Source: an uncultured Clostridia bacterium
Lineage (GTDB): Bacteria > Bacillota > Clostridia > Peptostreptococcales > Anaerovoracaceae
Length of the DNA: 53,663 nt
Reading direction: 5' to 3'
NCBI GenBank assembly: GCA_944386095.1
Contig: CALWZU010000098.1
Location: 1 to 53,663, forward strand
Part shown: positions 1 to 6,857 of the stretch, in pieces
Layout of the letters: each line of letters starts with the position of its first letter
Numbering within the stretch: position 1 is the stretch's first letter
Program-made: the position numbers and the translations under genes
The notes under the pieces: model-generated
Database searches by the model: none
What the model saw: the letters and a program-made list of their open reading frames with translations, nothing else
Told to the model about the DNA's origin: nothing

Positions 1-2
1 AT

Positions 3-1178
3 GTAGAGGGCGGTTTTTATCAAAAAAAATATGCGGGGCTTGGAATTGAAGAGATCCATACCCAGGAAGCCTTTGAAGCCCTTCCCTTTACCAATAAGGA
101 CGAGCTGCGCCAGGGCTATCCGCTGGGGACCTGCGCAGTAGATCAAAAAAAGGTGGGCCGGATCCATTCTTCCTCCGGCACCACGGGAACGCCCATCATC
201 ATTCCCTATACGAAAAAGGACATCGCGGACTGGGCCTTCATGTTTAAAAGATGCTATGAAATGGGCGGCATCACCGAAGATGACGTGATCCAGATCACTC
301 CCGGCTACGGGCTGTGGACGGCAGGCATCGGGTTTCAGGCGGGGGCGGAGCTTTTAGGCAGCATGGTGGTTCCCATGGGGCCCGGCAATACGCCAAAGCA
401 GCTGAAGATGATGATGGATATGAAAAGCACTGTTTTGTGCGCTACCTCCTCCTATGCTCTGCTGCTTGCCGAGGAAATCGAAAAAAGAGGCGTAAAAGAT
501 AAGATCCATCTGAAAAAAGGCGTGATCGGCTCGGAGCGATGGGGAGAGAAAATGAGAAAACGTATTGCCGGCGAGCTGGGAGTGGACTTATACGATATTT
601 ATGGCCTGACGGAAATATATGGACCGGGCATTGGGATGAGCTGCCAGCATGAATGCGGTATGCATTACTGGGACGACTTTTTCTATTTTGAGATCATCGA
701 TCCCAAAACGGGAGCCGTACTGCCCGACGGAGAGGCGGGAGAGCTGGTGATCACCACCCTCAGAAAGGAAGGGGCGCCGTTGATTCGCTACAGAACCCAC
801 GACCTGACCAGGATCCTTCCGGGAGAATGCCCCTGCGGCAGTCATTTCCCCAGGATCGACACCCTTATTGGAAGAACCGATGACATGGTCAAGGTCAAAG
901 GCGTCAACATCTATCCGGGACAGATCGATGATGTGCTTAAGGGAGTGGAAGGCGTCAGCAGCGAATATCAGGTTATGATCGATCATCTCAACGGCAAGGA
1001 TATCATGACGCTATTTTTTGAAATGACGCCGGAGGCGGAAAGAAAAACCGTGGAGACCCAGGTGAAGCAGACCTTTAAAACCCGGGTGGGGCTGACCATC
1101 GAGCCCAAAGCCGTCCCTATAGGAGATCTGCCCAGAAGTGAAAAAAAATCCACCAGGATCTTCGATAACCGGTATTAA
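3..1178 (+). CDS. Phenylacetate-CoA ligase family protein (5' truncated by window edge)
   Basis: AMP-forming acyl-CoA ligase of the PaaK family, which activates an aryl or arylacetic acid with ATP and CoA in the cytoplasm. The reading frame is open from the first bases, so the gene starts outside the window; 391 codons are visible against about 430 in the family, so roughly 40 residues are missing. Near the start of the visible part are the PaaK-type segment LPFTNKDELRQGYPLG and the nucleotide-binding loop SSSGTTGTP. The adenylation motif YDIYGLTE lies around codon 200, and a C-terminal lid domain contains KVKGVNIYP. A GTG at 153 is internal and is not the start. In gut Clostridia such enzymes act on aromatic amino acid breakdown products; the substrate here is not visible. 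Confidence 0.9.
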   Translation, partial: VEGGFYQKKYAGLGIEEIHTQEAFEALPFTNKDELRQGYPLGTCAVDQKKVGRIHSSSGTTGTPIIIPYTKKDIADWAFMFKRCYEMGGITEDDVIQITPGYGLWTAGIGFQAGAELLGSMVVPMGPGNTPKQLKMMMDMKSTVLCATSSYALLLAEEIEKRGVKDKIHLKKGVIGSERWGEKMRKRIAGELGVDLYDIYGLTEIYGPGIGMSCQHECGMHYWDDFFYFEIIDPKTGAVLPDGEAGELVITTLRKEGAPLIRYRTHDLTRILPGECPCGSHFPRIDTLIGRTDDMVKVKGVNIYPGQIDDVLKGVEGVSSEYQVMIDHLNGKDIMTLFFEMTPEAERKTVETQVKQTFKTRVGLTIEPKAVPIGDLPRSEKKSTRIFDNRY

Positions 1179-1277
1179 GCGCCGTCTGTAAAAATCCCGA
1201 TAAGACAGGATCTGATAGGCTCTGTAGGAAAAATTTTCAAAAACCTAAGAAATTCTTCATAAATCAGACAAGGAATT

Positions 1278-1309
1278 TTTACAAATTTCCCGAATTTTTT
1301 TGCTATGAT
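1278..1309 (+). promoter_or_regulatory. Possible promoter for the VanY-like gene
   Basis: TTTACA (1278-1283) and a TG-extended TATGAT (1304-1309) precede the gene starting at 1368. The 20-bp spacer is long, so the call rests mainly on the extended -10 element. The rest of the 1179-1367 gap is AT-rich and shows no gene. Confidence 0.4.
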
Positions 1310-1367
1310 AATTAAAAAAACAAGGACGGCGAATATTCGCTCTATAGAGGAAAAGGAGCAAAAAAGA

Positions 1368-2105
1368 ATGAAAACACTGACTCTGGAGCGTCAGGCGATT
1401 TATATGGGCAACCTGATTTTGGTGGACAGCGCTCATCCCCTGAGAGAAAAGCCCCGGGAGGAGGAACTGTGTCCGGTGGATCCAGCCAATCCGCGTATTT
1501 ACCTGAATAAGCGGGCGGCGAGTATGCTGGAGGATTTGACCGCCTTTGTGGGCGGCCGGGAACGGATCCGGGTCTTGTCAGGGTACTCTCAAAGCGGGTA
1601 TCCTATGGGAAGCGCTTTCGGCATGCAGACCGGGCGTTTTCCGGAATCGGAAACGGGCCTGGCGCTGGATCTGGCTATTTTAGAGCAAGATGAAAAAGCG
1701 CCTGGGGAACCCCTGCCTTTTGAGGAGATGGAAAAGGCCTTCTGGGAAAAGGCGCCTCTTTTTGGATTTATCCGGGATAAAGAAAAGGAAAAGCGCCTGG
1801 CAGAAAGGCTGGGAAAGGGGAAAATAAAATCCGGACGCTTTTTTGGCTCCCTTCGTTATGTGGGTTATCCCCATTCCCGGATCATCAGCCAAATGGATTT
1901 TTCCCTGAAGGATTATCTTCGATTTTTGAAGGATTATCCCATGGAGGGATCCCATTATGATTTTACAAGCCCTGGTCTTGCAGTTGAAATCTTTTACAGG
2001 CGAATGGGAAACGGGGAAAAAACCATGCTGAAGCTTCCCGGCAACGTGCCTTTTATGATTTCCGGAAACAACATGGATGGATTCATTATCACCCTGTGGA
2101 GGTAA
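1368..2105 (+). CDS. VanY/M15B-like protein lacking the zinc ligands (probable pseudo-peptidase)
   Basis: 245 residues with the M15B D-Ala-D-Ala carboxypeptidase scaffold: an LSGYSQSG segment, ETGLALDLA (95-103), LFGFI (131-135), SLRYVGYPHS (161-170), and a C-terminal extension ending in SGNNMDGFIITLWR as in clostridial VanY proteins. Active family members carry His in SEHQTGLALD and Glu-x-x-His before RYVG. Here the aligned positions are PESETGLALD (His to Ser94) and FFGSLRYVG (Glu to Phe, His to Ser161), so only the Asp (101) of the metal site remains. No signal peptide is obvious. The start at 1368 is chosen because AAAGGAG lies 9 bases upstream; the longer frame from 1305 begins inside the probable promoter. 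It may bind peptidoglycan or D-Ala peptides without hydrolysing them. Confidence 0.75.
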   Translation: MKTLTLERQAIYMGNLILVDSAHPLREKPREEELCPVDPANPRIYLNKRAASMLEDLTAFVGGRERIRVLSGYSQSGYPMGSAFGMQTGRFPESETGLALDLAILEQDEKAPGEPLPFEEMEKAFWEKAPLFGFIRDKEKEKRLAERLGKGKIKSGRFFGSLRYVGYPHSRIISQMDFSLKDYLRFLKDYPMEGSHYDFTSPGLAVEIFYRRMGNGEKTMLKLPGNVPFMISGNNMDGFIITLWR

Positions 2106-2173
2106 AAAGAGGGTAGGCAAGGGGCGTTTTGTTGAAATAAGCACAAGTTATCTGCGAATTTTACCATGCCGCT

Positions 2174-2202
2174 TTGTGTTCTTTCTGTGAATATGTTATA
2201 AT
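2174..2202 (+). promoter_or_regulatory. Sigma-A type promoter of the purine permease
   Basis: TTGTGT (2174-2179), a 17-bp spacer and a perfect TATAAT (2197-2202). Transcription would start about 2210, inside or just before the leader hairpins. Confidence 0.7.
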
Positions 2203-2256
2203 GCGGGTATTGACCCGCACCAGGACATCTGTCAGTGGAGGGCGGGTGTCCTTTTG
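2203..2256 (+). promoter_or_regulatory. Candidate attenuator leader with competing hairpins
   Basis: GCGGGT (2203-2208) can pair with ACCCGC (2213-2218). A second GCGGGT (2242-2247) can pair with the same ACCCGC. The second copy also lies in the 3' arm of a hairpin, GGACA (2223-2227) with TGTCC (2247-2251), followed by TTTT. This is the layout of a terminator with an alternative pairing upstream of a permease. It does not match the purine riboswitch consensus that often precedes such genes. If transcription starts near 2210 the first arm would be partly lost, which is a weakness. Confidence 0.4.
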
Positions 2257-2320
2257 CGTCTGAAAACAGAATATCCTGTGAATCGATCATGGAAGAATAG
2301 ATGAAAGGTGGTAAAGGCCG

Positions 2321-3682
2321 GTGCTGCAGCGAATATTTCATTTAAAGGAAAATGGGACGGATGTGCGAACGGAAGCCATCGCAGGGCTTACCACTTTTTT
2401 GTCCATGGTGTATATACTGGCTGTGAATCCCAGTATCCTGTCGGCTGCCGGAATGGAGCCGGGAGCCGTGTTTACGGCGACGGCGGTTTCCGCCGCTTTC
2501 GCTTCTCTTTGCATGGCCTTTTTTGCCAATTATCCGGTCGCCCTGGCTTCCGGCATGGGAATCAACGCTTATTTCGCTTATTCCGTCTGTATGCCGATGG
2601 CCCAGGATGGCATTCAGGATCCCTGGACGATCGCTCTGACGGCGGTTTTGGTAGAGGGCATCATTTTTATTTTGCTTTCCCTGACCCGGTTTCGGGAAAC
2701 CCTTGTGGATGAGGTGCCGCAAAACCTGAAGCTTGGCATTACCGCCGGAATCGGATTGTTTATCGCCCTGATCGGCCTGGAGGAGGCGGGGATCGTAGTA
2801 GGGGATCCATCCACCCTTGTGGCGGTGGGAGATATGGGCTCTCCCGCTTTTATGCTTGCTTTGGCGGGTTTTCTGCTCATCGCGTTTATGTCCCATAAAA
2901 AAATAACCGGCGCGGTTTTATGGGGGATCCTGGCAGTCTGGATCCTGGGCATCCTGGCACAGCTTGCAGGCTGGTATCAGGTGGATCCTGAAGAAGGGAT
3001 GAACTCCCTGATCCCCGAATTTTCTCAGCTCAGCTTCATTCCCCAGGCGCCTATGCTTTTTGACTTTGATTTTTCCTATGTAACGGATCACTTCATCGAG
3101 TTTGCCGTTATCGTTTTTTCTTTTTTATATGTGGATCTGTTTGATACGGTGGGGATCCTCATCGGCGTAGGCTCCAAGGCAAAGCTTCTGGATGAAAAGG
3201 GCAGGCTGCCAAGAGTGGGAAGAGCTTTGATGGCGGATGCCGTGGGAACCGTTGCCGGCGCCTGTCTTGGCACATCTACTGTTACAAGCTATGCGGAAAG
3301 CAATGCGGGAATCGCCCAGGGCGGCAGGACGGGTCTTACCGCTGTGGTAACGGCGGGCTTATTTATCGCCGCCTTGTTTTTTTCTCCTCTGTTCCTGGCG
3401 GTGCCAAGCTTTGCGGTGGCGCCTGCTTTGATTTATGTGGGTCTTTTAATGGCAGACGCCATTCAGAAAATGAATTTTGAATCAGACATAGCGGATTCCG
3501 CAGGAGGATTCATGGCCTTTTTAATGATGCCGCTTACCTATTCCATCGCTAACGGCATTATGTTCGGCATTATTACCTGGGTGACTTTAAAGGTTTTGAT
3601 CGGAAAAGGCAAAAGCATACATCCGGTGATGTGGATCACCTTTTTCCTGTTCGTCCTTCGAATTCTCACCCTGGTATTCTGA
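2321..3682 (+). CDS. NCS2/AzgA-type guanine-hypoxanthine permease
   Basis: 453-residue, strongly hydrophobic membrane protein of the nucleobase:cation symporter family (AzgA/PbuG branch), importing purine bases by ion symport. Family segments include RTEAIAGLTTFLSMVYILAVNP near the N-terminus, ASGMGINAYFAY, the LDEKG-containing cytoplasmic loop after SKAK, and ALMADAVGTVAGACLGTSTVTSYAES in the transport core. About a dozen transmembrane helices can be seen, as usual for the family, and the length is normal. The start is GTG at 2321, placed by AAAGGTGG about 9 bases upstream. The gene is monocistronic: its own promoter and leader precede it and a terminator-like palindrome follows. Confidence 0.92.
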   Translation: MLQRIFHLKENGTDVRTEAIAGLTTFLSMVYILAVNPSILSAAGMEPGAVFTATAVSAAFASLCMAFFANYPVALASGMGINAYFAYSVCMPMAQDGIQDPWTIALTAVLVEGIIFILLSLTRFRETLVDEVPQNLKLGITAGIGLFIALIGLEEAGIVVGDPSTLVAVGDMGSPAFMLALAGFLLIAFMSHKKITGAVLWGILAVWILGILAQLAGWYQVDPEEGMNSLIPEFSQLSFIPQAPMLFDFDFSYVTDHFIEFAVIVFSFLYVDLFDTVGILIGVGSKAKLLDEKGRLPRVGRALMADAVGTVAGACLGTSTVTSYAESNAGIAQGGRTGLTAVVTAGLFIAALFFSPLFLAVPSFAVAPALIYVGLLMADAIQKMNFESDIADSAGGFMAFLMMPLTYSIANGIMFGIITWVTLKVLIGKGKSIHPVMWITFFLFVLRILTLVF

Positions 3683-3733
3683 CAGAACCGGCCTTGAAAA
3701 ACCCTTGCCCCGCATTTTTGAAATAGGAGATGG

Positions 3734-3759
3734 ATGCCTTTCCCGGGAAAGGCATTTTG
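3734..3759 (+). terminator. Perfect 22-bp palindrome followed by TTTT
   Basis: A perfectly self-complementary sequence (3734-3755), ATGCCTTTCCC followed by its reverse complement, with T residues after it. It probably terminates the purine permease transcript. It also holds the only Shine-Dalgarno-like bases (AAAGG, 3748-3752) before the next gene, so it could control translation of that gene. Confidence 0.6.
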
Positions 3760-3765
3760 ATTGAC

Positions 3766-4716
3766 ATGCAAGATTTTTTATACAGCGTAAATATTACCCT
3801 ACCCATTATACTGGTGGTGCTGCTTGGTTATCTGCTTCGAAAAAAAGGGCTGATCGACGGGGCCTTTGTCAATATAGGAAACATGCTCTGCTTTAAAGTG
3901 GCCTTTCCCTTGCTTTTATTTCAGGATCTGGCGAGCGTGGATCTGACAAAGGAATTCCACCTGCCTTTTTTGCTATACTGCGGAGCGGTTACAACGGTTT
4001 CTTTTGCGATCGTCTGGCTTTTGGCCCGGAAATGTATCCAGGATAAACGTGAGATCGGCGCTTTCGTCCAGGGTTCCTTTCGTGGCAGCGCCGCCTTGAT
4101 GGGCATCGCGCTGATCCAGAGTATTTACGGCTCTGCGGCAGCGGCGCCTTTTATGATCATCGGCGCGGTCCCCCTGTATAATATATATTCGGTTATCGTG
4201 CTGACGGTAGAGGGAAACAGAAAAGATGTGTCAATGAAAAAAAGGATGGGAGAGGTGGTTCTGCAGGTGCTGAAAAATCCTCTGATCATCGGTATTTTAT
4301 TGGGGATGCTCGCCTCTCTTTTGAAGCTGGATTTTCCTGCGGGAATAGAGGGCACCATAGACAGTCTGGCCTCTTTGGCGACGCCTCTTGCCCTTTTGGT
4401 GCTGGGGGCGGGCTTTGAAGGGAAAAAGGCGGTGGCTAAGCTTCCTCTGACCCTTTGGGCAAGCAGTATCAAGCTGGTGTTTCAGGGGCTGATCTTTTTC
4501 CCTTTAGCCGTTTTCCTCGGGTTTTCGGCCCCTCAGCTGGTGGCTATCGCAATTATGCTGGTTTCCCCCAGCACTCCCAGCTCATATATAATGGCAAAAA
4601 GCATGGGACAGGATGGCGTTTTGGCAGGCAGCATTGTTCTGGTCACATCGGTGCTGTCGGCTTTTACACTGACGATGTGGATTTTTGTGATGAGAATGCT
4701 TGGAATCATCGTTTAG
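3766..4716 (+). CDS. AEC (auxin efflux carrier) family transporter
   Basis: 316-residue membrane protein with about ten hydrophobic helices, arranged as two halves around a central cytoplasmic loop (EGNRKDVSMKKRMGEVV). The N-terminus LPIILVVLLGYLLRKKGLID and the C-terminal SPSTPSSYIMAKSMGQDG are typical of AEC permeases, which export or exchange organic acids such as malate or malonate. Substrate is not determinable. The start at 3766 fits family N-termini; an upstream in-frame ATG at 3730 would place a palindrome inside the coding region and has its Shine-Dalgarno directly abutting. No strong ribosome binding site precedes 3766 except bases inside that palindrome. Confidence 0.85.
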   Translation: MQDFLYSVNITLPIILVVLLGYLLRKKGLIDGAFVNIGNMLCFKVAFPLLLFQDLASVDLTKEFHLPFLLYCGAVTTVSFAIVWLLARKCIQDKREIGAFVQGSFRGSAALMGIALIQSIYGSAAAAPFMIIGAVPLYNIYSVIVLTVEGNRKDVSMKKRMGEVVLQVLKNPLIIGILLGMLASLLKLDFPAGIEGTIDSLASLATPLALLVLGAGFEGKKAVAKLPLTLWASSIKLVFQGLIFFPLAVFLGFSAPQLVAIAIMLVSPSTPSSYIMAKSMGQDGVLAGSIVLVTSVLSAFTLTMWIFVMRMLGIIV

Positions 4717-4786
4717 CCGGTTTTGCTGTTTAGCTGTATAGATAATAGATAATAATGCGATAAGAGAGAAACAGAAGGAGGAAGAA

Positions 4787-5230
4787 ATGGCAACGTTAGA
4801 GGAATTGAGAGAGTTTTTTCAGGATGACAGGTATGCGGCTTTTTCGGGAGCCCAGATCGATGAGGCGGAAAATGGAAAAGCGGTGTGCAGTATGCTGATA
4901 AAGCCCATGCATATGAACGCGGGAGGCGTGGTGCAGGGCGGCGCGATTTTTACACTGGCGGATTTTGCCTTTGCGGTGGCTTCAAATGCCAAAGGCACTT
5001 TAACGGTATCCTTAAACAACAGTATCTCTTTTTTAGAGGCGGCAAAGGGAAGCCGGCTAATCGCCAGGGCGGTGCCCGTTTCCGACGGCAACAGGATCGT
5101 GGTGTATCAGGTAAGCGTTTGGGACGATTTGGGCACCCATGTGGCGGAAATGACCGTAAACGGCTATGTGAAAAAAGGCGCCGCACTGCCTTTCGCAAAA
5201 AAGCAGGACAGGATCTTTGACCGCCTTTGA
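4787..5230 (+). CDS. PaaI-like hotdog-fold thioesterase
   Basis: 147 residues with the single hotdog domain of PaaI/YbgC-like acyl-CoA thioesterases. The family segment HMNAGGVVQGGAIFTLADFAFAVA contains the N-x-x-G-x-x-x-G-G signature and the acidic catalytic position. The likely role is hydrolysis of aryl- or acyl-CoA to recycle CoA. A strong AGAAGGAGG precedes the ATG. A CoA ligase of the phenylacetate type lies 3.6 kb upstream, but the two are not in one operon, so a shared pathway is only suggestive. Confidence 0.88.
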   Translation: MATLEELREFFQDDRYAAFSGAQIDEAENGKAVCSMLIKPMHMNAGGVVQGGAIFTLADFAFAVASNAKGTLTVSLNNSISFLEAAKGSRLIARAVPVSDGNRIVVYQVSVWDDLGTHVAEMTVNGYVKKGAALPFAKKQDRIFDRL

Positions 5231-5255
5231 TAAAAAGGAGCCTGTGCTTTTTATC
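5229..5255 (+). terminator. Hairpin after the thioesterase gene
   Basis: GATAAAAAG (5229-5237) pairs with CTTTTTATC (5247-5255) directly after the stop codon. The T-run is inside the stem, so termination may work in both orientations; efficiency is uncertain. Confidence 0.45.
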
Positions 5256-5258
5256 CCG

Positions 5259-5287
5259 TTGCGAAAAAAGCGGATTTAAGCTATACT
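5259..5287 (+). promoter_or_regulatory. Promoter of the small acidic protein gene
   Basis: TTGCGA (5259-5264), exactly 17 bases, then TATACT (5282-5287). The leader downstream holds a GC-rich imperfect hairpin around 5309-5333 before the ribosome binding site. Confidence 0.6.
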
Positions 5288-5360
5288 GGAACAAAGAAAA
5301 AAGGGAAAGGCGGCCTTTTTAAAAGGCCCGCCGGAAAACAACAGGGAGGACTGAGGCGTC

Positions 5361-5639
5361 ATGAATCAAAAGGATTGGGAGCAGGATCCCAGATTTCAGG
5401 AGCTTTTGGAAAAGCGCTGCCAGGAGCTTTACGACAAGTTTTACAGGGACAAGTTCTCTCAGGTTTACTATATCACCTATGTGGAAACGGCGGATCCGGA
5501 TAAGGCGGAAAAGCTTGCGGAGGAAACGGCGGAAGAATATGGAGACTACGAGGTTGAGCTGATCATGGATGAGATCAAGGAAGAAATCATCGACATACTG
5601 GAAGGCAGAGAGCCTGAGGAAAGGCCATGGCAGCTCTAA
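5361..5639 (+). CDS. Small acidic protein of unknown function
   Basis: 92 residues, not recognised. It is rich in Glu and Asp with long amphipathic helical stretches (CQELYDKFYRDKFSQVYY, then KAEKLAEETAEEYGDYEVEL). There is no signal peptide, membrane segment or Cys pair. GGGAGG about 11 bases before the ATG and its own promoter support expression. It sits just upstream of the carA promoter but is separated from it. The helical acidic character would suit a protein-binding or regulatory role; this is a guess from composition. Confidence 0.65.
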   Translation: MNQKDWEQDPRFQELLEKRCQELYDKFYRDKFSQVYYITYVETADPDKAEKLAEETAEEYGDYEVELIMDEIKEEIIDILEGREPEERPWQL

Positions 5640-5699
5640 AAGGGGCGTTTTTCACCTCAAAAATCATTTCCTTTTACCCCTCAAGATCGTGTGCAAAGT

Positions 5700-5728
5700 T
5701 TGACATTTTGGCTATATTTTGATATTCT
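5700..5728 (+). promoter_or_regulatory. Promoter of carA-carB/dapF
   Basis: Consensus TTGACA (5700-5705), 17-bp spacer, TATTCT (5723-5728). The remaining leader before carA is about 40 bases, too short for a PyrR-type attenuator, and no terminator hairpin is seen in it. Confidence 0.8.
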
Positions 5729-5776
5729 AATCGTTAGGATGCATTTCCGAGAACATAAGGAGAGTGAAAGCAAGGA

Positions 5777-6856
5777 ATGGAGAAAACAGCATATTTGATA
5801 TTGGAAAACGGTACTGTTTTCAAGGGAAAGTCCTTTGGCTATGAGGGCGAGGCCATAGGCGAGATCGTATTTACCACCTCTATGACGGGATATCTGGAAA
5901 CCCTTACTGACCCGAGCTATTTCGGGCAGATTGTCGTTCAGACTTTTCCGCTGATCGGTAATTACGGCGTAATTCCCGAGGACTTTGAAAGTCCCACGCC
6001 CAAGGTAAAAGGCTATATCGTCAGAGAATGGTGTCAGGATCCTTCTAATTTCAGAAGCCAGGGGAATCTTGACACTTTTTTAAAGGAAAATAAAATTCCG
6101 GGAATTTGCGGAATCGATACCAGGGCATTGACAAAAATCGTCAGAGAATGGGGGGTCATGAACGGAAAAATCGCTTTTTCCGATACCCTTTCCCCGGAGC
6201 AGAAAAAGGAACTGCAGGAATATGCCATCGTAGATGCGGTCAAATCGGTCAGCATCAAGGAAAAAAAGACAACCAAAGGGGAAAAGGAAGATTTCAAGGT
6301 GGTGTTGTGGGACTTCGGGGCCAAGGCCAATATCACAAAATGCCTGACCCAAAGGGGCTGCACGGTCACGGCGGTTCCTTATGACACCAAGGCCAGCGAA
6401 ATCGCCGCCATGAAGCCGGATGGGATCATGCTTTCAAACGGGCCCGGGGATCCGGTGGAAAACACCGCTGTGATCGGGGAAATCAAAAAACTCATGGAAT
6501 ATGACATTCCGATTTTCGGTATTTGCCTTGGACACCAGCTTTTGGCTCTTGCCAATGGCGCCAGAACCGAAAAGCTGAAATACGGACACAGAGGCGCCAA
6601 TCAGCCGGTGATGGAACCGGAGCGGGATCTGGTTTTTGTCACCAGCCAGAATCACGGCTACTGCGTTGTGAAAGAATCTCTGCCGGATTATGCGAAAGCG
6701 AATTTCATCAATGTTAACGATAAAACCTGCGAGGGCATTACCTATGACAATATACGGGCTTTCTCCGTTCAGTTCCATCCGGAGGCATCGGCAGGCCCTC
6801 TGGATACCGGTTTTCTGTTTGATAGATTTTTTAAGATGATGAAAGGAGAAAGATAG
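5777..6856 (+). CDS. carA: Carbamoyl-phosphate synthase small subunit
   Basis: 359 residues, normal length. This is the glutaminase subunit that releases ammonia from glutamine for carbamoyl phosphate synthesis (pyrimidine and arginine pathways). The N-terminal CPSase domain includes NGTVFKGKSFG and FTTSMTGYLETLTDPSYFGQIV. The C-terminal class I amidotransferase domain has the nucleophile Cys in FGICLGHQLLALA and His-Glu in QFHPEASAGP. AAGGAG is 14 bases before the ATG, with a second purine run nearer. The next gene starts 2 bases after the stop, so the two subunits are co-expressed. Confidence 0.96.
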   Translation: MEKTAYLILENGTVFKGKSFGYEGEAIGEIVFTTSMTGYLETLTDPSYFGQIVVQTFPLIGNYGVIPEDFESPTPKVKGYIVREWCQDPSNFRSQGNLDTFLKENKIPGICGIDTRALTKIVREWGVMNGKIAFSDTLSPEQKKELQEYAIVDAVKSVSIKEKKTTKGEKEDFKVVLWDFGAKANITKCLTQRGCTVTAVPYDTKASEIAAMKPDGIMLSNGPGDPVENTAVIGEIKKLMEYDIPIFGICLGHQLLALANGARTEKLKYGHRGANQPVMEPERDLVFVTSQNHGYCVVKESLPDYAKANFINVNDKTCEGITYDNIRAFSVQFHPEASAGPLDTGFLFDRFFKMMKGER

Positions 6857-6857
6857 G

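Noticed and set aside
2203-2256. Known guanine/purine riboswitch upstream of the permease
   Set aside because: The conserved core of the purine aptamer is absent; only the hairpin competition can be supported.
2308-2712. 134-codon frame overlapping the start of the purine permease
   Set aside because: Shadow frame; the permease frame has clear family similarity and a matching ribosome binding site.
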